Positions 44,297 to 52,821 of a stretch of DNA of 56,119 bases are shown piece after piece. The translations under genes were made by a program, and so were the position numbers. This DNA comes from Fusobacterium sp. (lineage in GTDB: Bacteria; Fusobacteriota; Fusobacteriia; Fusobacteriales; Fusobacteriaceae). Below the pieces are notes generated by a model, which was not told the origin of the DNA, did not search any database, and worked only from the letters and a program-made list of their open reading frames with translations. Location: NCBI RefSeq assembly GCF_032477075.1, contig NZ_JAWDXO010000019.1, positions 1 through 56,119 of the forward strand, read 5' to 3'. The stretch's first letter is position 1. Each line of letters starts with the position of its first letter.

Positions 44297-45022
44297 ATGA
44301 ATAAATTATTGAAATCATTATTAATGACAGCTATGATTTTAGCATTATCAGTAACAGTATTGGCAAAAGATAAAATTTATGTTGGAACAAATGCAGAATT
44401 TCCACCATTTGAATATCTTGAAAATGGTGAAATAACAGGTTTTGACATGGATTTAGTACAAGAGATTGGAAAGATAATAGATGCAGATATTAAAATAGTA
44501 GACATGGCTTTTGATGGACTGCTTCCAGCACTTCAAATGAAAAAAGTTGATTTGGTAATAGCTGGAATGACAGCTAATGAAGAAAGAATGAAAACTGTAT
44601 CTTTCACACAGCCTTATTATACTGCCAGTCAAGTTATTATAGTAAAAGAAGAAGATAATTCTATAAAATCTTTTGCAGATCTTAAAGGAAAAAAAGTAGG
44701 AGTTATGCTTGGATTTACTGGTGATATGGTTGTCAGTGAAATTGAAGGGGTCAAAATCGAAAGATTTAATGCTGCATATGCTGGAATAATGGCACTTCAA
44801 GCTGGAAAAGTTGAAGCCATTGTACTAGATTCTGAACCAGCTAAAAATTATGTTGCACAAAATAAAGGTTTAATTTTGGCTGATGCAGATGCAGAACAGG
44901 AAGAATATGCAATTGCAGTTAGAAAAAATGATAAGGTACTTTTAGAAAAAGTAGAAAAAGCTCTTAGTGAAATTAAAGAAAATGGAACTTATGACAAACT
45001 TATTCAAAAATATTTTAATTAA
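44297..45022 (+). CDS. Amino acid ABC transporter substrate-binding protein
   Basis: The 241-aa protein has an N-terminal signal peptide (cleavage about residue 24, after LSVTVLA) without a lipobox. It then has the family-3 binding-protein pattern: YVGTNAEFPPFEYLENGEIT, GFDMDLVQEIGKII and DLKGKKVGVMLGFTGDMVVS. The ligand is probably a polar or basic amino acid (arginine, histidine or glutamine type). GAAGGGGG precedes the ATG. It follows the ATPase gene in the same operon. Confidence 0.9.
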   Translation: MNKLLKSLLMTAMILALSVTVLAKDKIYVGTNAEFPPFEYLENGEITGFDMDLVQEIGKIIDADIKIVDMAFDGLLPALQMKKVDLVIAGMTANEERMKTVSFTQPYYTASQVIIVKEEDNSIKSFADLKGKKVGVMLGFTGDMVVSEIEGVKIERFNAAYAGIMALQAGKVEAIVLDSEPAKNYVAQNKGLILADADAEQEEYAIAVRKNDKVLLEKVEKALSEIKENGTYDKLIQKYFN

Positions 45023-45086
45023 TAATATATACAATTTTAAAAGAATGATAAAAGTTGACATTTTATAAAATGAATATTTTAATTTT

Positions 45087-45135
45087 AAACAGCTAAAATT
45101 TTGTATTTCACAGAATTGAGGCTGTTTATTTTTTA
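45087..45135 (+). terminator. Terminator of the amino-acid ABC operon
   Basis: AAACAGC (45087-45093) pairs with GCTGTTT (45121-45127), followed by ATTTTTTAT. The loop is long and weakly structured. Confidence 0.6.
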
Positions 45136-45231
45136 TAGTACTTCTCTTTTAGAAAAATTAGTTTGATTCTCTTCTTTTTTGAATAAAAGTGATATAATTA
45201 CTATATAAATAATTATATGAGGAGAAAATAA

Positions 45232-45942
45232 ATGAAAATAGATATTATTTTAACAGCAGCAGATATACAGCCTGAAAAAATAAAAAATAAAATTATAGTA
45301 ATAATAGATGTATTGAGAGCAACAAGTGTAATGATAACAGCTTTAGCAAATGGAGCAAAGGCAGTATATCCATATCAAGATATTGAAAGTGTATTAGAAA
45401 ATTCAAAAAAATCTAAATCTTTTATATTAGGTGGAGAAAGGAAAGGTTTAAAAATTGAAGGGTTTGATTTTGGAAACTCTCCATTAGAATATACAAAGGA
45501 AGCTGTAAAGGGAAAGGATATATTTATGACTACTAGTAATGGAACAAGAGCTATTGAAAATTCTGCAAATGGTTCTAAAAAACTTTTTATAGCAGCTTTC
45601 TTAAATGTGGAAAGTGTAGCTGAAAAAATACTAAAGGAAAATGATGATACTGTGATAATTTGCTCAGGAACAGATAATAATTTCTCTTTAGATGATGCAC
45701 TGTGTGCAGGAGAAATAATAAAAAGAGTAAAAGAGAAAAATAAAAATGTAAAGCTTACAGATATAAGCCTTGCTATGAAAAAATTAGCTGAAACATCACT
45801 TAGTATAGAAAACACTTTAGAAGGAAGCAAGCATTTCGAATATTTAAAAACAATAGGTTTTCATGAGGATATGAGCCATTGTTTTACTATGGATATGTTT
45901 GATATAGTTCCAGAATATAAAAATGGAGTTATAACTAAATAA
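45232..45942 (+). CDS. comB: 2-phosphosulfolactate phosphatase (ComB family)
   Basis: ComB-type enzymes hydrolyse 2-phosphosulfolactate in coenzyme M synthesis in archaea; many bacteria carry relatives of uncertain role. The 236-aa protein has VIIDVLRATSVMITALANGA, FILGGERKGLKIEGFDFGNS, TSNGTRAIENS and IICSGTDNNFSLDDALCAGE, matching the family. GAGGAG precedes the ATG. Its 3' end overlaps the convergent DMT transporter gene by eight bases. Because coenzyme M is not expected here, the physiological substrate may differ. Confidence 0.82.
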   Translation: MKIDIILTAADIQPEKIKNKIIVIIDVLRATSVMITALANGAKAVYPYQDIESVLENSKKSKSFILGGERKGLKIEGFDFGNSPLEYTKEAVKGKDIFMTTSNGTRAIENSANGSKKLFIAAFLNVESVAEKILKENDDTVIICSGTDNNFSLDDALCAGEIIKRVKEKNKNVKLTDISLAMKKLAETSLSIENTLEGSKHFEYLKTIGFHEDMSHCFTMDMFDIVPEYKNGVITK

Positions 45943-46780
45943 CTCCAGCTAAAATAACACTTATAAATAATAAAACAGCTCCTATGTAACCTTTTACTGA
46001 AAGAAGTTCATCAAGGAATACGAAAGCAAAAAATGCTGAAAATACAGGCTCTAAAGATAAAATTATTCCAGCTTGTATAGCACTGGTATCTTTTAAGGCA
46101 TATATCTGCATAATATAACAAACTGCTGTACAAAATATACCTAATATTATTATTACTCCCCATAATTTCATATCATGTGGAAATTTAAAAGATTCAGTAG
46201 TGAATGAGATAAGTCCATTCATAATAGCAATTATTCCCATTTGTAAAGCACCTATGGCTACTGAATCTGCATTTTTAGGAATCTGTTCCATAACTAATAC
46301 TTGGAGAGCAAAAGCGAAAGCACAGATAATACATAATAAATCTCCTTTATTTATAGTCAACTGCTCATTTAAAGTTAAAAAAGCTATACCCATACTTGCC
46401 AAAATAACACTTACAAGCAATCTAAATTTTATTTTCTTTTTTAAAAAAATAACTGATATTACTGGAATCATTACTACAGAAAGGCTTATTAAAAATCCTG
46501 CATTAGAAGCACTTGTATATTTTACTCCAATGGTCATTGTGAGCACTGATATAAATGCTAAAATTCCTAATATAACTGAATATTTTAATGTTACTTTATC
46601 TGAGTTTAATATTCTTTTATGAAAGAATACAGCTGTCACTAAAAAAGCTGTTCCGAATCTTAGAGTAGTAAGATTAAATGGTTCCAATAAACCTATTCCT
46701 ATCTTAGTTAGAAAATAAGTTGAACCCCAAAATAGAGCTACTAATCCTACAAAAAAATTCGCTCTTAACTGTCTGTTCAT
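45935..46780 (-). CDS. DMT-superfamily (EamA) exporter
   Basis: The 281-aa inner-membrane protein has ten predicted transmembrane helices in two EamA repeats. Typical segments are LVALFWGSTYFLTKIGI at the start, FLISLSVVMIPVISVIFLKK, and the late ALKDTSAIQAGIILSLEPVFS followed by FLDELL. Family members export amino acids or other metabolites, and the substrate is unknown. GGGGGGAAG precedes the ATG. It overlaps comB tail to tail. Confidence 0.88.
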   Translation of the reverse strand: MNRQLRANFFVGLVALFWGSTYFLTKIGIGLLEPFNLTTLRFGTAFLVTAVFFHKRILNSDKVTLKYSVILGILAFISVLTMTIGVKYTSASNAGFLISLSVVMIPVISVIFLKKKIKFRLLVSVILASMGIAFLTLNEQLTINKGDLLCIICAFAFALQVLVMEQIPKNADSVAIGALQMGIIAIMNGLISFTTESFKFPHDMKLWGVIIILGIFCTAVCYIMQIYALKDTSAIQAGIILSLEPVFSAFFAFVFLDELLSVKGYIGAVLLFISVILAGVI

Positions 46781-47181
46781 TTCTTCCCCCTATGTTTTTA
46801 ATATTATATAGTCATTTTTAAAATTTTTTATAATAATTTTTTTCATTTTAGAATGCTTTCTCTAAACTTCAATATCCTCTTTGAAATATATATTTTATTT
46901 TATATTTTTATTAATACTGTTTAAAATATGCTTTCATTGGTCAAATAATTAATTATTAATAACATTATAATATAATATTAAATAATATGAAATACTATTT
47001 TTATTTTTCTTTAATATTGTTTAAAATATATTTTCATTATTGAAATGATACAAAATATTTTATCAATTATTTTAAAAGAATATAAAGATATCACTAATAA
47101 AAAATATAATATAATGTTTCTTTTTTCTTTAAAATTTATTACAATATAATAAAGAAATTTCAATTTTAGAAAGGAACAACA
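46781..47181. other. AT-rich intergenic region with a 100-bp-spaced direct repeat
   Basis: This 401-base gap has no ORF. Two imperfect ~36-bp copies beginning TTAATACTGTTTAAAATATG (46911) and TTAATATTGTTTAAAATATA (47011) lie exactly 100 bases apart. A TATAAT at 47145-47150 may be the -10 of the radical SAM gene, with no convincing -35. Confidence 0.55.
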
Positions 47182-48099
47182 ATGAATAATAGAAAAAGAT
47201 ATAATTCTTTAGATAATTATTTTAAAAATACTTTTGGAGAAAAAATATATAAAGTTTCATTAGATGGAGGATTTACCTGTCCAAACAGAGATGGGACTTT
47301 AAGTACTGAAGGGTGCATATTCTGTAGTGAAAGTGGCAGTGGTGATTTTGGTGGAAGCAGAAAATTATCTATTAGTGAACAGATAAATGAACAATTAAAA
47401 CTTATAGAAAAAAAATTTCCTTCTGGAAAAGTCATAGCTTACTTTCAAAATTTTACTAATACTTATGGAAATGTTGAATATTTAAGAAAAGTATATTATG
47501 AAGCTTTAGCTCATCCCAGAGTTATAGGGCTGGCTATTGCTACCAGACCAGACTGCTTAGAAGATAATGTAATAGAATTATTGGATGAAATAAATAATAA
47601 ATATTTTTTATGGATAGAGCTTGGACTTCAGACTATAAATGAAAAAGTTGCAGAAGTTATCAATAGACAATATCCTTTAAAAACTTATGAAAAAGCAGCA
47701 GAAAAATTAAAAAAACATAGTATAAAATTTGTTACTCATATAATTATAGGGCTTCCAGGAGAAAAAGAAGAAGACTCTTTAAATACAGCCATATTTTCTG
47801 AGAAATGTGGGACATGGGGTATAAAGTTACATTTACTGCATATTATAAAAAACACTGAATTAGAAAAATATTATAAGGCAAATGAATTAAAAATACAAAA
47901 AAAAGATGAATATGTGAAAAAAGTAGTTAAAATATTACAAAATATATCGTATAATATAGTTATACATAGATTGACAGGAGATGGAAATAAAGATACACTG
48001 GAAGCACCATTATGGAGTCTTAATAAAAGAGATGTTTTAAATAGTATTGAAAAAGAAATGAAAATGGGAAATTTATACCAAGGGGGAACTGAAATTTAA
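47182..48099 (+). CDS. Radical SAM protein of the TIGR01212/YhcC family
   Basis: The 305-aa protein carries the variant cluster motif of this family: Cys33, Cys45 and Cys48 in GFTCPNRDGTLSTEGCIFCS. A SAM-radical core follows (GLAIATRPDCLEDNV, WIELGLQTINEKV, THIIIGLPGEKEED). Relatives such as YhcC lack a confirmed substrate. AAAGGAAC precedes the ATG. An RpiR regulator follows after 15 bases, so the two may be co-transcribed. Confidence 0.9.
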   Translation: MNNRKRYNSLDNYFKNTFGEKIYKVSLDGGFTCPNRDGTLSTEGCIFCSESGSGDFGGSRKLSISEQINEQLKLIEKKFPSGKVIAYFQNFTNTYGNVEYLRKVYYEALAHPRVIGLAIATRPDCLEDNVIELLDEINNKYFLWIELGLQTINEKVAEVINRQYPLKTYEKAAEKLKKHSIKFVTHIIIGLPGEKEEDSLNTAIFSEKCGTWGIKLHLLHIIKNTELEKYYKANELKIQKKDEYVKKVVKILQNISYNIVIHRLTGDGNKDTLEAPLWSLNKRDVLNSIEKEMKMGNLYQGGTEI

Positions 48100-48114
48100 A
48101 GGGGGCGTTTTAAA

Positions 48115-48969
48115 ATGGGAGTAATTATTAAATTAAATGCTATGAAAAATCAACTTACATCTATAGAAAAGAAAATAGCTGAGTATATACTGGCGGATCC
48201 TGAAAGGATAAAGAATCTTAATACTTATGAAATTGCAAATAATTGTGATACTAGTCAAGCTTCTATTGTAAGGTTTTCAAAAAAACTTGGCTTTAAAGGA
48301 TTTCCTGATTTTAAGCTTTCACTTAGTCAAGATATTGGAAATAGAAAAGCGGAATCGCATGTAAATATAATGCATGAAGAAATTAAACCTTCTGATACTT
48401 TTGAAATAATTGGTAAAAAAGTAGCTACTGAAAATACAATGGCAGTAAATAATACTTATGAGATAACAGATTTTAAAGAATTAGAAAAAGCTGTAAAGGT
48501 AATATCTGGTGCCAGAAAAATTATGCTTGCTGGAGTAGGGTTTTCTGGAATAGTAGCTAAAGATTTTCATTTTAAGCTTTTAGAATTAGGTAAAGAAAGT
48601 TTATTTGAAGCTGATACTCATATGCAGTTGAGTTGTTTAGCTACAATGAATGAAAATGATGTGCTTTTTGTAATATCTCATAGTGGTAAAACATTAGAAG
48701 TATTCAACCTTGTAAAAGCTGCCAAAAATAAGAAAATAAAAATAATTACATTAACAAGTGTAGTTCAAAGTCCTATACGGGAATTAGGAGATATAAAATT
48801 AAGCACAGTAGAAATGAAGAGCGATTTTAGAGCAACAGCTTTATCTCCAAGAATTTCACAATTAACAGTAATAGATATGATATATATAAAACTTATGCTT
48901 GAAAATGAAGACTTACAAGATTATATTTTCAAAGCTATTGAACTTGTGAAAGGTTTTAAGCTTAATTAA
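48115..48969 (+). CDS. MurR/RpiR-family transcriptional regulator
   Basis: The 284-aa protein has an N-terminal RpiR-type helix-turn-helix (about residues 1-75; LNTYEIANNCDTSQASIVRF then SKKLGFKGFPDFKLSL) and a C-terminal SIS sugar-phosphate-binding domain (about 120-255; GARKIMLAGVGFSGIVAKDF and VLFVISHSGKTLEVFNLV). Such proteins sense phosphosugars. It lies 36 bases upstream of nagB, so it probably responds to an amino-sugar phosphate and controls this operon. Confidence 0.9.
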   Translation: MGVIIKLNAMKNQLTSIEKKIAEYILADPERIKNLNTYEIANNCDTSQASIVRFSKKLGFKGFPDFKLSLSQDIGNRKAESHVNIMHEEIKPSDTFEIIGKKVATENTMAVNNTYEITDFKELEKAVKVISGARKIMLAGVGFSGIVAKDFHFKLLELGKESLFEADTHMQLSCLATMNENDVLFVISHSGKTLEVFNLVKAAKNKKIKIITLTSVVQSPIRELGDIKLSTVEMKSDFRATALSPRISQLTVIDMIYIKLMLENEDLQDYIFKAIELVKGFKLN

Positions 48970-49005
48970 TAAGGTTTTTTAAAATAGAATCATATGGAGG
49001 GTATC

Positions 49006-49830
49006 ATGAGAGTTATCATAACAGAAAAAAAAGTTGGAGATTGGGCTGCAGTATATGTAGCAAAAAAAATTAATGAATTTAAACCTACAAAAGAAAATCC
49101 TTTTGTATTAGGACTTCCTACTGGTGGAACACCTTTAGAAATGTATAAAAGACTTATAGAGCTTAACAAAGATGGAATAGTTTCTTTTGAAAATGTAGTT
49201 ACATTTAATATGGATGAATATGTAGGACTTACACCTGATAATGACCAAAGTTATCATTATTATATGTTTAATAATTTTTTTAATCATATAGACATAAAAA
49301 AAGAGAATATAAATATACTTGATGGAATGGCTGAAGATTATGAAGCTGAATGTCAAAGATATGAAGATAAAATAAAATCATATGGTGGAATTCATCTATT
49401 TTTAGGTGGAGTTGGACCTGATGGGCATATTGCTTTTAATGAACCAGGATCCTCACTTGCTTCTAGAACTAGAGATAAAGAACTTACAATGGATACAATA
49501 GCCGCTAATGCGAGATTTTTTGGTGGAGATATAAATGCAGTTCCTACATTAGCATTAACTGTGGGAGTAGGAACAATACTTGATGCCAGAGAAGTTCTTA
49601 TTATGGTAACTGGTCTTAATAAAGCGAGAGCACTTCATTATGGAGTAGAAGAAGGAGTTAACCATATGTGGACTATTTCAGCTCTGCAATTACACAGATG
49701 TGGAATAATAGTTTCTGATGAAGCAGCTTGTGCTGAATTGAAAGTTGGAACTTACAGATATTTTAAAGATATAGAAAAAAATAATCTAGATACAGACAAA
49801 ATACTGGCAGATTTATATAATACTAAATAG
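49006..49830 (+). CDS. nagB: Glucosamine-6-phosphate deaminase
   Basis: NagB converts glucosamine 6-phosphate to fructose 6-phosphate and ammonia, the last step of amino-sugar breakdown. The 274-aa chain shows VLGLPTGGTPLEMYKRL, VTFNMDEYVGL with the catalytic Asp, GGVGPDGHIAFNEPGSS and the late allosteric-type tail. The ATG at 49006 is chosen because GGAGGG lies just upstream; an ATG at 48994 would include that site. nagA is not in the window. A terminator follows. Confidence 0.96.
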   Translation: MRVIITEKKVGDWAAVYVAKKINEFKPTKENPFVLGLPTGGTPLEMYKRLIELNKDGIVSFENVVTFNMDEYVGLTPDNDQSYHYYMFNNFFNHIDIKKENINILDGMAEDYEAECQRYEDKIKSYGGIHLFLGGVGPDGHIAFNEPGSSLASRTRDKELTMDTIAANARFFGGDINAVPTLALTVGVGTILDAREVLIMVTGLNKARALHYGVEEGVNHMWTISALQLHRCGIIVSDEAACAELKVGTYRYFKDIEKNNLDTDKILADLYNTK

Positions 49831-49891
49831 TTTTACAAATATTTATGATTAAAATTCTTTAATTTATAAAAGTAATTTCAATTGAAGAAAT

Positions 49892-49930
49892 GGGCTTGAA
49901 ATTTTTTAAAATTTCAGGTCTTTTTTTATT
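49892..49930 (+). terminator. Terminator of nagB
   Basis: GGGCTTGAAATTTT (49892 on) pairs with AAAATTTCAGGTC (to 49920), followed by a run of T residues from 49921. Confidence 0.75.
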
Positions 49931-50016
49931 TTTTTTTAAAGGAATTCTCTCTAGACTGTTGAATAATAATATATAAGAGTTTATTAGTAATGTAATATAA
50001 ATTGGAGGTAAGAATT

Positions 50017-50376
50017 ATGGTAGAAGCTATGAAAGCAATGCAGGAGAACATGAAAACATTAAGTAACAATACAAAAGACATAACTAGAGCAATCGAAAGT
50101 CTTAGAGAAGAAATGGATGCAGTAGATGTATATAATCAGAGAGCAGAACTTGCTACTGATGAAGAATTAAGAAAACTTATGATACATAATAGAAATGAAG
50201 AATTAGAACATGCTGCCATGATAATTGAATGGTTAAGAAGAACTATTCCTGAATTTGATCATGAATTAAAAGATTACTTATTCACAGAAGGATCATTGGA
50301 AGATATTGAAGAACAAGCTACCTCTGGAGATGGAGCACAATCTTCTTCTTCATTAAAAATAGGAAATTTAAAATAA
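50017..50376 (+). CDS. Encapsulated ferritin-like protein (encapsulin cargo)
   Basis: The 119-aa protein matches the encapsulated ferritin (EncFtn) family, which oxidises and stores iron inside encapsulin shells. The metal-site residues fall at the same numbers as in the studied Rhodospirillum rubrum protein: Glu32 in SLREEMDAVDVYNQR, and Glu62 and His65 in RNEELEHAAM. After a flexible acidic and Ser-rich linker it ends in SLKIGNLK (112-119), the encapsulin targeting peptide. The ATG at 50017 has GGAGG upstream; a TTG at 50002 would include that site. The shell gene follows after 16 bases. Confidence 0.92.
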   Translation: MVEAMKAMQENMKTLSNNTKDITRAIESLREEMDAVDVYNQRAELATDEELRKLMIHNRNEELEHAAMIIEWLRRTIPEFDHELKDYLFTEGSLEDIEEQATSGDGAQSSSSLKIGNLK

Positions 50377-50392
50377 TTGGGAGGTTATATAT

Positions 50393-51178
50393 ATGGATTT
50401 TTTAAAAAGAGAATTAGCACCTATTACAGCTAATGGATGGAAAGAAATAGAAGAAAGAGCAACTGCAGTATTATCAAAAGAATTATCAGCTAGAAAATTT
50501 GTAAGAGTAACAGGACCATTAGGAAGAGAAGTAACATCTATAACTACAGGAAGAATGGATGTAAAAACTAAGGATGATATTAAATATGGAGTATATAAAG
50601 TACAGCCCCTTACTGAATCTAGAATATGTTTCCCTTTAAGCAGATGGGAATTAGATAATATTGAAAGAGGAGCAAAGGATGTAGACTATACTTCTTTAGA
50701 TGAGGGAGTAAGAAAGGCTGCTAAATTTGAAGAGGAAGCTATATTCAAAGGACTGGAAGAAGGACAAATAGAAGGAATATATAAATCAAGCAGTTATGAT
50801 ACTTTAGATTTTGGAAAAACTGCTGATAAAACTTTAAAGGTTATCTTTGAAGGAATACTAAAATTAGATGCAGCTTTCGCTAAAAAACCTTATGTTCTAG
50901 TAGTAAGTAATGAAAAATGGTACTATCTAAATACAATAGTAAAAGAATATTCATTACCTGAAAAACTGGAAAAGATACTAGGTCATAAAATAATAGTAAG
51001 TAAATCAATAGATGGGGCTATACTCCTTCCATTTGATGATGAAAATATTGAACTAATAATTGGTGAAGATTATGCATTAGGATATCAAAACCATAATGAA
51101 AGTGTTGTAGAGTTATTTATAACTGAAAGTTTTTCATTTAGAGTTTTAGATCCAGCATTAATAGTATTATTTAAATAA
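50393..51178 (+). CDS. Encapsulin shell protein (family 1)
   Basis: The 261-aa HK97-fold protein self-assembles into a nanocompartment. Recognisable segments are DFLKRELAPITANGWKEIEE and SARKFVRVTGPLGREVTSIT at the start, the P-domain region with LSRWELDNIERGAKDVD, and the C-terminal VELFITESFSFRVLDPAL. The N-terminal helix region that binds cargo peptides is intact. With the ferritin cargo just upstream it forms an iron-storage operon. No extra cargo gene is adjacent. Confidence 0.94.
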   Translation: MDFLKRELAPITANGWKEIEERATAVLSKELSARKFVRVTGPLGREVTSITTGRMDVKTKDDIKYGVYKVQPLTESRICFPLSRWELDNIERGAKDVDYTSLDEGVRKAAKFEEEAIFKGLEEGQIEGIYKSSSYDTLDFGKTADKTLKVIFEGILKLDAAFAKKPYVLVVSNEKWYYLNTIVKEYSLPEKLEKILGHKIIVSKSIDGAILLPFDDENIELIIGEDYALGYQNHNESVVELFITESFSFRVLDPALIVLFK

Positions 51179-51184
51179 TAGATT

Positions 51185-51220
51185 AGAGCTAGAATAGAAA
51201 TGTTCTAGCTCTTTTATTTT
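51185..51220 (+). terminator. Terminator of the encapsulin operon
   Basis: AGAGCTAGAA (51185-51194) pairs with TTCTAGCTCT (51203-51212), followed by TTTATTTTTT. Confidence 0.85.
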
Positions 51221-51270
51221 TTGAATCAAAATGTTATAATTTAATCAATCAAAGTAAAGCAGGAGGAATT

Positions 51271-52179
51271 ATGTCAAAAATTTATAAAGTTTATCAAATT
51301 GACTCTTTTTCAGATAAAAAATTTTTAGGTAATCCAGCAGGAGTAGTTTATAATGCTGATGGATTAAGTGAAAAGGATATGCAGAAAATAGCTAGAGAAT
51401 TAAATAATTCTGAAACAGCTTTTATTTTTTCATCTGATTCAAAAGAATATGATATACATGTGAGATTTTTCACTCCTTTAAAAGAGGTTCCTATTTGTGG
51501 ACATGCAACTATTGCAGCTCATTATGTTATTGCTTTAGAAAGGAAAATTAAAGAAAATACTTGTATCAGGCAAAAAACAGGTGCTGGAATCCTGCCAGTT
51601 GAAATAGAACCCAAAAAAATCGGATATAATATTACCATGATTCAAGGAAAAGTAGAGTTTGGAGATATTATAGAAGAAAAAAATTTAGGAAGATTAGTTT
51701 CTGCTTTAGGTATAGATAATAATGACTTAATAACAGAAGCTCCAGTACAAATAGTTTCAACAGGACATTCTAAAGTAATGATAGGAATAAAAGATTATAA
51801 GCAGCTTCATAATTTGAAACCTGATATGAAAGAACTCAATAAATTGAGCAACATTATAAATTGTAATGGATATTTTGTATTTACTTTTGACAGTGATGAA
51901 AAAGATATTCTTTTGAAAGGAAGAATGTTCGCGCCAGCTATAGGTATAGAAGAAGATCCAGTTACAGGAAATGCAAATGGACCAGTAGGTGCATATATAG
52001 TCAAGTATGAACTAGCTAAATTTAAGGAGGATAATTTTAAATTTAGTGCCAAACAAGGGATGTCTATTGGTAGAGAAGGAAAAATAAATGTAAATGTCCA
52101 CATAGAAAATAAAGAACCAGTGAAAGTTGAGATATCTGGAACTGCTGTAGTAGTTTTTAAAACTACAATAGAATTATAA
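51271..52179 (+). CDS. PhzF-family isomerase-like protein
   Basis: The 302-aa protein has the two-lobed PhzF/diaminopimelate-epimerase-like fold signatures: VYQIDSFSDKKFLGNPAGVV, the catalytic-site Glu48 in NNSETAFIF, VPICGHATIAAHYVI and late EEDPVTGNANGPVGAYIV. Phenazine genes are absent, so it is likely a general isomerase of unknown substrate. AGGAGG precedes the ATG. It stands alone, followed by a long AT-rich gap. Confidence 0.88.
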   Translation: MSKIYKVYQIDSFSDKKFLGNPAGVVYNADGLSEKDMQKIARELNNSETAFIFSSDSKEYDIHVRFFTPLKEVPICGHATIAAHYVIALERKIKENTCIRQKTGAGILPVEIEPKKIGYNITMIQGKVEFGDIIEEKNLGRLVSALGIDNNDLITEAPVQIVSTGHSKVMIGIKDYKQLHNLKPDMKELNKLSNIINCNGYFVFTFDSDEKDILLKGRMFAPAIGIEEDPVTGNANGPVGAYIVKYELAKFKEDNFKFSAKQGMSIGREGKINVNVHIENKEPVKVEISGTAVVVFKTTIEL

Positions 52180-52821
52180 AATATTTCTGATTTTTTTGAA
52201 ATATCAAATTGTTTTAAATTTTTTAATTAAAAATTATTGCTGATATATGAAAATAAAAATCTAAGTTTTGATTAAAATTTTGTTTTGAAGCAATTTTCAA
52301 AAATGAACCTATAATTTTTATTAAGAAAAATAAAAAATGTTTATAACTTTAAGAAAATATTTTTTATAATTATTTGAAAGAAATAGATAGGGAGAAAATT
52401 TATTTGTTTTTTAAATAAAACTATAGGACTTTTTTAAAAATATAATTAATGAGAAAAAATAAAAAAGAGATATCTTTTTAAATGAAAATTTCTTACTGAG
52501 TAATCAGAAAATTTTTGATATCTCTTTTTATTATAAAAAACTCATAAATTATTTAAAATAATTTTTATTTTATTATTTCGGATAACTAAACCACATATAA
52601 TGTTAATTATATGCTGAAAAATTATTTAAATAATTTTAATTAAAATAATAATAAATTATTCTCTAATTAATTTGTTAAAATAAGATAATTTTTTATAAAT
52701 TATGTATAAATATTAAGCTTATATTGTAATTTAGGTTAAAAATGAAATTATTTAAGAAATTATTTGTTTATAAATAAATTTCTTGAAATTTTTTATTTTT
52801 TTCTTAATTTAAATTATAAGA
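52180..52821. other. Long AT-rich intergenic region with a cruciform-like repeat
   Basis: This 642-base gap has no ORF with a ribosome binding site. It holds a 68-base inverted repeat at 52462-52529 and a smaller AAGAAATT/AATTTCTT pair (52754-52784), which might end the recombinase transcript on -. No tRNA or repeat family was recognised. Confidence 0.5.
52462..52529. repeat. 68-bp imperfect inverted repeat
   Basis: AAAAAGAGATATC (52462-52474) pairs with GATATCTCTTTTT (52517-52529), with an inner arm carrying TTAC-TGA-GTAA. T-rich runs flank it on both strands. It may be a bidirectional terminator between phzF and the recombinase gene, or a small mobile or regulatory repeat. Confidence 0.6.
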
